Shown here piece after piece: positions 15,592 through 24,380 of a stretch of DNA of 64,000 nt. Numbering within the stretch: position 1 is the first letter of the stretch; the number at the start of each line of letters is the position of its first letter. The position numbers and the translations under genes were made by a program. Source of the DNA: Vibrio cyclitrophicus (GTDB lineage: Bacteria; Pseudomonadota; Gammaproteobacteria; Enterobacterales; Vibrionaceae); assembly GCA_023206055.1 (NCBI GenBank), contig CP065367.1:558001-622000 (forward strand), read 5' to 3'. The notes below the pieces were generated by a model. That model was not told the origin of the DNA, ran no database searches, and was given only the letters and a program-made list of their open reading frames with translations.

Positions 15592-16824
15592 TTACTTAGT
15601 CTTATTCTTTTCAGCGATCCACTGGGACATGTACTTGGTGCTCGCCATGCTGTGGTGCTTGAGCATCGAACCAAAGAAGTTATCCAATCGATGAGATTCA
15701 AGTTCAGACTCTAGCGCAATCAATCGCTCGATCAATTTGTCGCCCAGTTGATTCTGTTCGTAGTGTGCTTCAAGAATCGAGTGACATTGGCTTTGAGCCT
15801 TGAGCCACGTCTCTTCATCTTTATAGAGAGCAACAGCTTGTTCAACAAACTCGTCGATATCATCTGCCACTGCACCCGGCCATTGCAGTTCGCCTTGCGG
15901 TAGCATGCCTTCACTGCCGATCTCGCTAGTTACATTCGGAGTTTGCAGCTTCATCGCATCTAGCAGCTTGCCTTTAATGCCAGCACCAAAACGTAATGGC
16001 GCAACACACACGCGAGCCTGCTCCATCACTTCTTGAGCGTCTTTCGCCCAACCTTTGATATGGAAGCCGGTTTTAGGGTTATGCAAAGCCGTCGCTTTTG
16101 GTGGCGGGTAAGATCCATAAATATGAAGTTCAGATTCAGGCAACTGTTTACGAATCTTCGGCCAAATCTTTTGCAACTGAAGTACAGCATCCCAGTTCGG
16201 TGCGTGTCTAAAGTTGCCTATCGTCATGAAATGCTTACGTTCTTCAAAGCTTTTCGTGCTTTCAGGTAGAGTATTAAGATCAACCATGAACGGCAAGTGA
16301 TGAAGCAGTTTTGGATCGATATTGAACTCAGATTGAAGAAGATCTATCTCATAGCTAGAAATGATCAACGAAAGATCACAGCGTAGAATCGCTGCAATTT
16401 CACGTTTAGCCAGGTCACCGTACAAATGCGCTTTAGTCAGTTCTGTCTCTTTTTTAACGGCTTCGTGTCGAGCATTACGCAGAAACTGCAAGTCTTCAGT
16501 ATCCAACAGCTTAAACGCGTTCGGGCATACCTTCTCAACGCGCCAGCCAAATTGTTCTTCCATCATGAAACGGTCAAACATCACGACATCAGGTTGCAGC
16601 TCTTCGATGTACTGGTCAAAGCTATCGCAATTTAGCTGAATAGATTGGCTTGTGATGCCCTCTTCAGAGAGGTCGATCATATGCTCGGTTTCTTGAGCTG
16701 GCGTTGCGAACTCAACGGACCAACCTTGTCTCTTAAATAGACGTAATAGAGACATCATATGGCTGCCAGCCGCCGATGAATTCGGTTCTGGCCAAACGTA
16801 GCCAATTGCTAAAACTTTCTTCAA
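15592..16824 (-). CDS. Family 4-like glycosyltransferase
   Basis: This 410-residue protein has the GT-B layout. The N-terminal Rossmann-like half begins KKVLAIGYVWPEPNSSAAG, as in GT4 acceptor domains. The C-terminal half has FMTIGNFRHAPNWDAV, LHIYGSYPP, GFHIKGWAKDAQEVMEQARVCVAPLRFGAGIKGKLLDAM and TSEIGSEGM, matching the nucleotide-sugar-binding region with the conserved acidic switch changed to a GAGIKGK loop. It would transfer a sugar from an activated donor to an unknown acceptor, perhaps in surface polysaccharide synthesis. It stands alone, with its own terminator and no other polysaccharide genes nearby. Confidence 0.85.
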   Translation of the reverse strand: MKKVLAIGYVWPEPNSSAAGSHMMSLLRLFKRQGWSVEFATPAQETEHMIDLSEEGITSQSIQLNCDSFDQYIEELQPDVVMFDRFMMEEQFGWRVEKVCPNAFKLLDTEDLQFLRNARHEAVKKETELTKAHLYGDLAKREIAAILRCDLSLIISSYEIDLLQSEFNIDPKLLHHLPFMVDLNTLPESTKSFEERKHFMTIGNFRHAPNWDAVLQLQKIWPKIRKQLPESELHIYGSYPPPKATALHNPKTGFHIKGWAKDAQEVMEQARVCVAPLRFGAGIKGKLLDAMKLQTPNVTSEIGSEGMLPQGELQWPGAVADDIDEFVEQAVALYKDEETWLKAQSQCHSILEAHYEQNQLGDKLIERLIALESELESHRLDNFFGSMLKHHSMASTKYMSQWIAEKNKTK

Positions 16825-16923
16825 AACACTTCCTAAGAAATAACAAAAGGGACTGTAGAAGTCCCTAATTAAACGTAAATCAATTTACATCGCTGATTAT
16901 AATGGGTTCCAAGAACTCAGCGA

Positions 16924-17415
16924 TCAGATTCGTTCACCCACATTGCGAGCTATCATAAGCACTTCATCCGCAGAGTACAGGTTTGAAATCGTGGTTTCGA
17001 CCTCTGCACCCAACGTCGACTGGTAAAGCTTTTGTGCGAAGTTGTCTGCTCTGGTGGTCACTAATACATGTTTTAGCGTCGAGCCTTGCTCTGCTAACTT
17101 CAGCTTCACTTGCGGCAAGGAGTCTAGAATCAGCTTTTTACCTAATCCTTGCCCCTGCGCGATCGGTAACACGGCAAGTTGCTCGAGTTCTAAAACAGCT
17201 TCAGGTCTAAATCCACTCTTTTGCACCCAAATAATGTAGCCAACAACCTCACCTTCGCTTTCAGCAACGAAGTTAAGAAAGCGTGGTGCGGCATTTAAGT
17301 TACATTGTAACCAATATTTTGAGTTTTGCTGTCGAACAAAAGTAGCTTGGTGAACTAAAGCCGCCCCATCAAGGTCGGCTTTTGTCATAAGACGTACTTT
17401 GGTTACTGTACCCAT
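16924..17415 (-). CDS. GNAT-family N-acetyltransferase
   Basis: This 163-residue protein has the GNAT fold signatures: VVGYIIWVQ in the central strands, LEQLAVLPIAQGQGLGKKLILDSL with the acetyl-CoA-binding Q-G-x-G loop, and a terminal VTTRADNFAQKLYQSTLGAE motif. The substrate is unknown. It starts six bases after the stop of fabH2, so the two are likely co-transcribed. Confidence 0.85.
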   Translation of the reverse strand: MGTVTKVRLMTKADLDGAALVHQATFVRQQNSKYWLQCNLNAAPRFLNFVAESEGEVVGYIIWVQKSGFRPEAVLELEQLAVLPIAQGQGLGKKLILDSLPQVKLKLAEQGSTLKHVLVTTRADNFAQKLYQSTLGAEVETTISNLYSADEVLMIARNVGERI

Positions 17416-17420
17416 CAGCG

Positions 17421-18521
17421 TTATTCGCTCGCTGAATTCGGGTGTGTTTTACAGTGTAAAATGGCTCTTTCTAGAAGCTCTAACGCAGATTTGTCGGCTT
17501 CTGGAAGCTTAGCATCTGATTGACCTAGCGGTTCAACACGGCTACCCCATTTAATATGACCAGCACCCCAAGTTAAACCGGCACCGAATGCCGCCACAAG
17601 GATGTTTGAGTTAGGTTTAACAAAGCCTTGCTCTAACGATTCACATAAAGCAATTGGCACAGTCGCCGCCGACGTGTTGCCGTAGTTTTGAATGTTCACG
17701 AACGCTTTCTCACGTTCAATGCCCGCCATATCACACAGAGTTTGAATGATGCGGATATTTGCTTGGTGTGGAATCACTACATCGATGTTGTCTGTTGAGA
17801 TGCCAGTACGGCTCAATACAGTGTGTGCTGCTGCACCCATGCCTTTAACCGCACGTTTGAAGATCTCTTTACCAACGAAGTCAAAGTCCCAGTAACCGTT
17901 GTCAGCAGCAAAGCGATCCATAGAAGTACCGAACTTTGGTACTGCTAAAATATCGCGGCCTTCCGCGTCACAACCGATTTGAGCTTCTTGCAGGCCAACT
18001 TGCTCTTCTGTGCGAGATAGAACCACAGCGCCAGCGCCATCACCGAAAAGAACCGCGGTATCACGCTTGGTCCAATCAATGAAAAATGACAGGCGTTCTG
18101 CACCTACAACGATCGCATTACGGTAGTTACCCGCCTGAATCAGTCGAGTCGCGGTTTCGACACCGTAAATGAAGCCAGTACACGCTGCGTTAAGGTCGAA
18201 AGCCGCTGCACTCTTAATGCCTAAGTTCTGTTGAACCTTAGATGCGGTATTTGGAATAAGGGAGTCTGGGCTGCACGTCGCGATGATCACGAGGTCGATA
18301 TCTTCGGCAGTAAGGCCAGCACACGCCATTGCGTGTTGAGCAGCAACAGTCGCTAGCTCAGAGGTATTTACATGACTGATACGACGGTTTTCGATACCAG
18401 TTCGAGTACGAATCCACTCGTCAGACGTATCAATGAAAGTGCTTAAATCATCATTGGACAGCACGGCTGGTGGCAGACACTTTCCCCAGCCAGTAATCTC
18501 GGCGTAAAATTTTGTCATCAT
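17421..18521 (-). CDS. fabH: 3-oxoacyl-ACP synthase III, FabH2-type
   Basis: This 366-residue ketoacyl synthase III has the Cys-His-Asn triad: Cys114 in NAACTGFIYG, His252 in PHQAN and Asn282 in YGNTSAA. Glycine-rich GDGAGAVVL is also present. FabH condenses acetyl-CoA or another acyl-CoA with malonyl-ACP to start fatty acid synthesis. The chain is some 40-50 residues longer than E. coli FabH because of a C-terminal extension (after IKWGSRV). This fits the second, chromosome II FabH of vibrios, which lies beside trxC as here. It may use medium-chain acyl-CoA or feed a special lipid pathway (inference). A start three bases later (18518) is equally possible. Confidence 0.9.
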   Translation of the reverse strand: MMTKFYAEITGWGKCLPPAVLSNDDLSTFIDTSDEWIRTRTGIENRRISHVNTSELATVAAQHAMACAGLTAEDIDLVIIATCSPDSLIPNTASKVQQNLGIKSAAAFDLNAACTGFIYGVETATRLIQAGNYRNAIVVGAERLSFFIDWTKRDTAVLFGDGAGAVVLSRTEEQVGLQEAQIGCDAEGRDILAVPKFGTSMDRFAADNGYWDFDFVGKEIFKRAVKGMGAAAHTVLSRTGISTDNIDVVIPHQANIRIIQTLCDMAGIEREKAFVNIQNYGNTSAATVPIALCESLEQGFVKPNSNILVAAFGAGLTWGAGHIKWGSRVEPLGQSDAKLPEADKSALELLERAILHCKTHPNSASE

Positions 18522-18640
18522 TTACCTGTTTATTGTTTGTTTTTATTTAAGTATCGTATTCTTGTTTTAAACAGTATAAGCGTTCCGTGCGTGATTCGTA
18601 AATCGCGTTAGACACGGAGTTGCAATAAAAAGAGAAAGTT

Positions 18641-19075
18641 ATGTCTACATTCAACACACGTTGCCCTTCTTGCGGTGGCGTAAACCGAGTTCCTTCAGAA
18701 CGAATTTCAGAAAGCCCAACTTGTGGTAAATGCAAAAACGCATTACTAGATGGTGCGCCAATCGAAGGCACGTCATTGAATTTTCAATCTATTTTGAACA
18801 GTTCACAGCCTGTGGTTGTCGATTTTTGGGCAACATGGTGTAACCCATGCGTTGGCTTTGCGCCTGTGTTCGGCGACGTAGCAAAAGAGCGTTCTGGAGA
18901 TGTTCGATTCGTTAAGATTGATACCGAAGCTCAGCAGCAACTTGCCGCAATGTACCAAATCAGAAGTATTCCTACTGTGATGGTATTTAAAGACGGCAAA
19001 CGTGTCGACACGATTAACGGTGCATTACCCAAAGGTCAATTTGATCAATGGCTTAATCAAGCTTTAACTAAGTAA
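18641..19075 (+). CDS. trxC: Thioredoxin 2 (TrxC) with CNPC active site
   Basis: This 144-residue protein has the TrxC layout: an N-terminal zinc-binding segment with two CXXC pairs (Cys8/Cys11 and Cys28/Cys31), then a thioredoxin domain with DFWATWCNPCVGFAP and the cis-proline stretch SIPTVMVFKDG. It reduces disulfides in the cytoplasm and is often linked to oxidative stress in enterics. The active site reads Cys67-Asn-Pro-Cys70 instead of the usual CGPC, which should alter redox potential. The sequence here reads tgtaacccatgc, so this is not a translation slip. Divergent from fabH2 with about 120 bases between. Confidence 0.92.
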   Translation: MSTFNTRCPSCGGVNRVPSERISESPTCGKCKNALLDGAPIEGTSLNFQSILNSSQPVVVDFWATWCNPCVGFAPVFGDVAKERSGDVRFVKIDTEAQQQLAAMYQIRSIPTVMVFKDGKRVDTINGALPKGQFDQWLNQALTK

Positions 19076-19109
19076 GTTTGTTTCGGTTCTTTGAGTAATC
19101 AACAAACAA

Positions 19110-19152
19110 AATAGGTTAAGGAACCTTAATGGATAAGGCTCCCTAACCTATT
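19110..19152. terminator. Hairpin between convergent trxC and GMC oxidoreductase genes
   Basis: AATAGGTTA (19110-19118) and TAACCTATT (19144-19152) pair, and inner bases extend the stem irregularly. It lies between two convergent gene ends and is probably a weak bidirectional terminator; there is no long T run. Confidence 0.5.
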
Positions 19153-19183
19153 GTAAATCTGCCTGTTTCTCTAATCTGTGCTT

Positions 19184-20851
19184 CTAACCCGTCATTTCAT
19201 GTTCTGCGCTTTCATTCGCGCCTTGCTCGTTTACAGTGTCTTTCTTATCCAAGCTATATTGGCTTTTAATCTGATCAGCGATTTTCTCAGCAATCATTAT
19301 GGTTGGTGCATTAGTATTGGCCCCGACTAATGTCGGCATAACCGACGCATCAATGACTCTTAAGCTATTCACCCCATGGACTTTAAGATCTTTATCCACC
19401 ACGGCTAATGAATCACTATTAGGACCCATTTTACAGGTTCCAACAGGGTGATATTGGGTATCAGCGCGGTTACGGATATCTTGCTCTATAGCCTTGTCAT
19501 CACTAGCATCGACAGGATAAAAAGCATTGCCACGAATATCATCGAAAGCTTCGCTTTCTAGCATTTGATACTGCTTTTTCCACCCTTTAATCATGATCTC
19601 CATGTCTTCAGGGTGACTGAAAAATGCAGGATCGATCTTGGGTGGATCGTAAGGATCGGCGCTATTCAGTGTTACGGTGCCATGGCTTTTAGGTCTCAGT
19701 AAGGTGACATGCGAGGTAAACCCATGACTGGTATGAATTTTTCTCGCATGGTCATCGACTACTGCGACCACAAATACAAACTCTAAATCTGGCACAGCAA
19801 TATGATCATCGGAACAAAGAAAGCCTATCCCTTCGGCAAAATTACTGCTCATCTTGCCGCGGCGTTCTTTGTGCCATAGCGGCAAAGCTTTGGTCATTTC
19901 AGATGCCATTTGCAGCGAGATACCAAAAGTTTCGCGCTTTTCACTGCACTTGTACGAGTGAACTAAGTCGATATGATCTTGCAGGTTCTTACCCACTCCG
20001 GGTAACTCATGAATCTGTTCGATGCCATGCGCCTCTAATTCGTCTTTGGCGCCAACGCCCGATAGCAACAGCAACTGAGGAGAGCCAAAAGCACCTGCAG
20101 ACAAAATGACTTCCTTGTTGCATCGGATCTGATAACGTTTGCCATTCGAGCCGTATTCAACACCGACCGCTTTCTTACCTTCAAACAAAACCTTATGTGT
20201 CGTTGCTTTGGTCACCACAGTGAGGTTTGGACGCGATAGATTCGGTGTTAAATACGCTTTGGCCGCACTACATCGTTCACCATTCAACTGCGTTACCTGC
20301 GTCGGCATTGCACCAAACTGAGCGGCACCGTTGATATCTTCATTGCGAGGCACACCGATCGACTCACACGCAGTTAAATAGCGTTCCAACATTGGGCTTG
20401 GCGACCTAAGATTCGCTACATTCAAAGGACCACCTTGGCCGTGATACTCATCTTGGTGGACTTCGTTATTCTCTGCTTTTTTAAAGTAAGTTAGACACGA
20501 TTCATAATTCCAGCCAGCATTGCCTAAGCTTTCCCATGTATCGTAGTCATAACGATGTCCACGGGCGTACATCATGGCATTGATTGAACTTGAGCCACCG
20601 AGTGTCTTACCTCTCGGCTGGTAGCCCTTACGACCATTTAATCCTGGCTGTTCAACCGTCTCGAAAGCCCAGTTATTGAGCTTGGTTGGCATCATCGCCA
20701 CAACACCCACTGGAGTATGGATAAATGGGCTCGTGTCTTTACCACCAGCTTCCAACAAACAAACGGTCGTATTTGGATCTTCAGACAGCCGAGAAGCCAT
20801 CACACAACCAGCGGAGCCACCGCCCACGATAATAAAGTCATAGTTATCCAT
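19184..20851 (-). CDS. GMC-family FAD alcohol/choline dehydrogenase-like oxidoreductase
   Basis: This 555-residue flavoprotein starts with the FAD dinucleotide-binding motif FIIVGGGSAGCVMASRLSE and has the GMC signatures PRGKTLGGSSSINAM and GAFGSPQLLLLSGVG. The C-terminal catalytic region contains YHPVGTCKMG with the active-site His and a terminal NTNAPTIMIAEK. It is closest in form to membrane-associated alcohol dehydrogenases of the AlkJ/BetA group. The gene overlaps the upstream acyl-CoA ligase gene by eight bases. Ligase plus dehydrogenase plus divergent AraC regulator suggests an inducible route oxidising an alcohol and activating the resulting acid to its CoA ester. No choline transporter or betaine aldehyde dehydrogenase is present, so choline is unlikely. 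Confidence 0.88.
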   Translation of the reverse strand: MDNYDFIIVGGGSAGCVMASRLSEDPNTTVCLLEAGGKDTSPFIHTPVGVVAMMPTKLNNWAFETVEQPGLNGRKGYQPRGKTLGGSSSINAMMYARGHRYDYDTWESLGNAGWNYESCLTYFKKAENNEVHQDEYHGQGGPLNVANLRSPSPMLERYLTACESIGVPRNEDINGAAQFGAMPTQVTQLNGERCSAAKAYLTPNLSRPNLTVVTKATTHKVLFEGKKAVGVEYGSNGKRYQIRCNKEVILSAGAFGSPQLLLLSGVGAKDELEAHGIEQIHELPGVGKNLQDHIDLVHSYKCSEKRETFGISLQMASEMTKALPLWHKERRGKMSSNFAEGIGFLCSDDHIAVPDLEFVFVVAVVDDHARKIHTSHGFTSHVTLLRPKSHGTVTLNSADPYDPPKIDPAFFSHPEDMEIMIKGWKKQYQMLESEAFDDIRGNAFYPVDASDDKAIEQDIRNRADTQYHPVGTCKMGPNSDSLAVVDKDLKVHGVNSLRVIDASVMPTLVGANTNAPTIMIAEKIADQIKSQYSLDKKDTVNEQGANESAEHEMTG

Positions 20852-22451
20852 TGATTGCCTCCGAGACTTCTAGAGGATGCAACTCTCGCTTCAATATTTT
20901 ACCTGTTGCCGTCATGGGTAATGCATTACGAATGAACACTTTACGAGGATATTTGTAATCCGCGAGTTGCTCACGACACCAAGCCATCAAGGCTTTGCTG
21001 TCAGATTGAGTATGCTCGTGAAGCACCACATGGGCGTGAATCTCTTCACCGAGCTGATCATGGTGTTCACCGACCACTGCCACCATTTCCACGTCAGGAT
21101 GACACATCAATACTTCTTCGATTTCTCTCGGATAAACGTTGTAACCACCGCGGATGATCATGTCTTTCACACGATCAACAATGAACAAGTTACCGTGCTC
21201 ATCAACGCGTCCGATATCACCCGTTAAAAACCAACCATTTCTGATCGCTTCTGCCGTTGCTTCAGGTCTTTGATAGTAACCTTTCATGACACTTGGGCTC
21301 TTAATGCACACTTCGCCCAATTCTCCCATTGCCACCGAGTTGCCTTGTACATCAGTAATCTTGATAAGGTGACCACACAACGGCTGACCAACACTGCCCG
21401 AGAGACGATCACCATCAATGTGATTGAAAGTCGCGACTGGCGCCGTTTCAGATAAGCCGTATCCTTCCAATACTGGTAATTCAAAGCGTGATTCAAACTG
21501 ACGAATGACCTCAAGAGGCATCGAAGCACCACCAGACACCCCAAGCCTTAGGCTATGTTTAACCTGTTCAGACCGTTTGCTTGTTTGTTCTGAAGTATCA
21601 GAAGACTCTTCTCCCGCCTTTAGCAGCGCGATATACATGGTGGGAACGCCAGCAAAGACACTCACTTTATGGCTAATGATCTGGTCAATCACCAGTGACG
21701 GCTCAAAACGTGGAATCAAGACCATGGTTGACCCCGTCAACACACTCGCGTTCATCATCACTGTTTGACCAAAGCTGTGGAACAGAGGAAGTGTGGCCAT
21801 GGTCGTGTCGCTGTATTCCAATCTCATAAGATATTGTGACGACATCGCATTTGTTTGCATATTGGTGTGCGAAAGCTCAGCGCCCTTCGGCTGGCCTGTG
21901 GTACCTGACGTATATAGAATTACCGCGGTATCATCGCCATGACACGCTACAGACTCATACGCGTTCAAAGGTTGTGCTAACCAATCTGCAATCGTTTCTT
22001 GCTGCTCGTCGTTTTCTAAGAGCGTGGATGTTGCGCCGTTTGGTATTGGCATAGACACGAAATGTTCGCAGTTATCGGCCTGCGCAAAACCTTGCAATCC
22101 ATAGCGCCCAATAGGTAACTCTTCACTGCCCTCAAAGCATAAATAAGCTTTCGCATCAGAATCGTTAAGGTGATAAGCGATTTCTCTGGCCTTGAATAAT
22201 ACATTCAGAGGTACCACCACACAGCCCGCTTTTAGAATACCGTAATAAGCAATAGGGAAATAAGTCACGTTCGGGCATGACAATGCGACCTTGTCGCCCT
22301 TTTTTAAGCCAAGTCTCTCTAGATTCGTAGCTACCTTCCCAGCAAGTTGTTCCAACTGAGCGAAGCTGACTTCATCTGAGCCCATACGCAGAGCGGCTTT
22401 AGTTGGAAACAGTGAAGCGCTACGTTCCAAGTTAACAGCAAGATTGTGCAT
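20844..22451 (-). CDS. Acyl-CoA ligase (AMP-binding family, long-chain fatty acid type)
   Basis: The preferred start is ATG 22451 (MHNLAVNLERSA), preceded by AAGGAGAT; the frame upstream has no ribosome-binding site. This gives 535 residues. The ANL-superfamily core motifs are clear: P-loop ILYTSGTTGQPKGAELSH, then GYGLSETAPV, WFLTGDIGRVDEHGNLFIVDRVKDMIIRGGYNVYPREIEE, and a C-terminal Lys in TATGKILKREL. It activates a carboxylic acid with ATP and CoA via an acyl-adenylate. Chain length is not evident. It is the first gene of the operon with the GMC dehydrogenase. Confidence 0.9.
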   Translation of the reverse strand: MHNLAVNLERSASLFPTKAALRMGSDEVSFAQLEQLAGKVATNLERLGLKKGDKVALSCPNVTYFPIAYYGILKAGCVVVPLNVLFKAREIAYHLNDSDAKAYLCFEGSEELPIGRYGLQGFAQADNCEHFVSMPIPNGATSTLLENDEQQETIADWLAQPLNAYESVACHGDDTAVILYTSGTTGQPKGAELSHTNMQTNAMSSQYLMRLEYSDTTMATLPLFHSFGQTVMMNASVLTGSTMVLIPRFEPSLVIDQIISHKVSVFAGVPTMYIALLKAGEESSDTSEQTSKRSEQVKHSLRLGVSGGASMPLEVIRQFESRFELPVLEGYGLSETAPVATFNHIDGDRLSGSVGQPLCGHLIKITDVQGNSVAMGELGEVCIKSPSVMKGYYQRPEATAEAIRNGWFLTGDIGRVDEHGNLFIVDRVKDMIIRGGYNVYPREIEEVLMCHPDVEMVAVVGEHHDQLGEEIHAHVVLHEHTQSDSKALMAWCREQLADYKYPRKVFIRNALPMTATGKILKRELHPLEVSEAING

Positions 22452-22545
22452 CCATGATCTCCTTCTTTGGCTAGACCTAACGGTCACATTCGCCTTAGAC
22501 GTTTTAATCGTTGTAATAAGTGTTGTCTTTGTTGCTATCAGAGCC

Positions 22546-22612
22546 TGCACATTGGTGTGTCTGTCGATGAAAGTGTTGAATAAGCAAAGTGTTCGAAGCT
22601 AACCAATGTGCA
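22546..22612. promoter_or_regulatory. Separated inverted repeat between the ligase operon and araC-type gene
   Basis: TGCACATTGGT (22546-22556) and ACCAATGTGCA (22602-22612) are perfect 11-bp inverted copies 56 bases apart in the divergent promoter region. AraC-family proteins often bind such half-sites and loop DNA, so this is the likely operator of the adjacent regulator. The rest of the 22,452-22,820 interval shows no gene. Confidence 0.6.
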
Positions 22613-22820
22613 ACCCATCAAATTACAACATTTTGATAACATATCGAACAGGTTTCAAAAAGACAAAAACCGGTGATATTCGGACACAGCTCAATCAGAC
22701 CTTGTAAAACCTTGCACACATAAAGCAAAAGTTTGAACAAGCTTAGGAAAGTGAGAACAAGCAACAGGCGTAAATGTTAAAAGTTCGGTTAAGATGACGA
22801 TATTCAACAAGAGGCATCCT

Positions 22821-23846
22821 ATGGAATACACCGCAGTCTACGAACCCGATATGCAAGCATTCGGTATTCTTGATCTTCAACTACTGCATCGCTATATGTC
22901 ACCCTCGCTTAATATCGAAGCGTTATTGGAAGGCAGTAACATTGACGATCTTCAGCTAAACACGCCAGACACGCACATTACCTTGGCGCAAAAGTTGGCG
23001 GTGTTTAGCAATGCACTGGCGAACAGTGATGAAGGCGGTTTAGGGTTAAGAGTCGGCCAACAAGCACGGTTTAGCGACTTTGGTGTTTTGGGTTATGCGG
23101 TATTCAGTAGCGAAACGCTGTTAGATGCTTTGCTGATTGGGTTTAAATATCTCCAACTTGCCGGCCCAGTGCTAAGAAAAACCATGTCGGTAGAGGATAA
23201 CGTTGGGTACTTTAGAGCGGAACAGCTGATCGACTTGGACTCTCTGCTGCCATTTTGTTGCGAGTATTGGTTCGCAGCAATTCAAAGCCTATGTGAAGAA
23301 GTTCTGCAACAACCCTTTCCATCCCAAGTGATCCGCTTCCCTTACCCAAAGCCAGAATACGGTGACCTCTATACCGAGATTTTCCGTTGCCCTGTTGAAT
23401 TTAACAGTGACCGCCTTGAATGGCAGTTTGATGCGACTAGCTTGTACTCGCCTCTTCCTACAGCCAATACCATTACATTGCAGATGTGTCTTAAATCATG
23501 TGATGACATGTTGGCAAAAGTCAGTGCGTCTACCAGTTTGAAAGAAAAGGTCTCGCAAATGCTGCTTGAGAGGCCAGGAAGTTACCCATCGATAGAATCG
23601 ATCTCGTCAGAACTGGGAATGTCTTCTCGCACGCTGCGACGACACCTTAAAGCCGCCGATACTAGCTATCAAAAGATACTCGACCATGTCCGCTTTCATC
23701 TTTCTCGACACTATCTATCATCGACAAAAATGAGCATTGAAGAGATCTCTGAACGTGTGGGATTTTCAGATAGCGCGAACTTTGGTCATGCCTTCCGTAA
23801 GTGGAGTGGAAGCTCGCCACGCCAATACCGTAAAGAAGCGGTCTAA
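22821..23846 (+). CDS. AraC-family regulator (OruR/ArgR-like, arabinose-binding-like N-domain)
   Basis: The ATG at 22821 follows GAGG at good spacing and is preferred to one 27 bases upstream, giving 341 residues. The N-terminal half (FGVLGYAVFSSETLLDALLIGFKYLQLAGP) matches the Arabinose_bd type of ligand domain found in OruR-like regulators. The C-terminal ~100 residues hold two helix-turn-helix motifs (IESISSELGMSSRTLRRHLK and IEEISERVGFSDSANFGHAF, ending SPRQYRK). It is divergent from the acyl-CoA ligase/GMC operon and probably activates it on sensing an alcohol, acid or derivative. Confidence 0.88.
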   Translation: MEYTAVYEPDMQAFGILDLQLLHRYMSPSLNIEALLEGSNIDDLQLNTPDTHITLAQKLAVFSNALANSDEGGLGLRVGQQARFSDFGVLGYAVFSSETLLDALLIGFKYLQLAGPVLRKTMSVEDNVGYFRAEQLIDLDSLLPFCCEYWFAAIQSLCEEVLQQPFPSQVIRFPYPKPEYGDLYTEIFRCPVEFNSDRLEWQFDATSLYSPLPTANTITLQMCLKSCDDMLAKVSASTSLKEKVSQMLLERPGSYPSIESISSELGMSSRTLRRHLKAADTSYQKILDHVRFHLSRHYLSSTKMSIEEISERVGFSDSANFGHAFRKWSGSSPRQYRKEAV

Positions 23847-23971
23847 CAGAAAATAGCGCATTTAATTAAATTTTGTTCACAGGAATTATTATGCTGTCGC
23901 CTTCTCTATTAAACGACCGATGAACAAAGGTTTAACGGCGTTTTGACCACATAAAATCTCGTGAAATCACT

Positions 23972-24237
23972 AGGGCGTGTTGACCTTTTGTGGTTAAATT
24001 TTGTTCGAGATAAAAGCGTTTTAATCGCGGCGAGGGGGAAGTAGCCTAGTCATTCTAAGCAAATCCCCCTCAACAAAGAGTAAAACGCTTTTAGCCGAAC
24101 CCTTCGGGCAGCGTTTGCTGGCCATTTCTACTGCGTTATCGGCTTATCATGTAGGCTAGCTACACATCAAAGCCTCTGCCTTGTATAAATCCCCAGCAAT
24201 TCGCTGCAAAAGTCAGCTCGAAAGATCAACACGCCCT
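23972..24237. mobile_element. MITE-like element with 17-bp terminal inverted repeats
   Basis: The ends are AGGGCGTGTTGACCTTT (23972-23988) and AAAGATCAACACGCCCT (24221-24237), inverted copies with 16 of 17 matches. TA flanks the GGGCG...CGCCC core on both sides, suggesting a TA target duplication. The 266-bp interior has no coding frame. It contains further inverted stretches, such as AAAAGCGTTTTA with TAAAACGCTTTT and GAGGGGGA with TCCCCCTC, so the whole can fold. It looks like a non-autonomous repeat mobilised by a transposase elsewhere. Identical ends recur, to my memory, in other Vibrio and related genomes. The element lies in the 534-base gap between the AraC regulator and the MFS gene; nothing else is seen there. 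Confidence 0.7.
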
Positions 24238-24380
24238 ATCTATCGCAACGGTATTTTAGTTTAGATTGGCGATAAATTTCTTTTATCTTAACGACCATTT
24301 TTATTCGTTTTACCCAATTCAGTTTCTCCCCCATAGTCGCGGAAAATTCATCGTTTCTTTTACTATCAGAGGCTCCTGCA

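Noticed and set aside
19184..22451. Choline-to-betaine (betA) locus
   Set aside because: The GMC enzyme looks like BetA superficially, but the partner is an acyl-CoA ligase, and no betB, betI or choline transporter is present.
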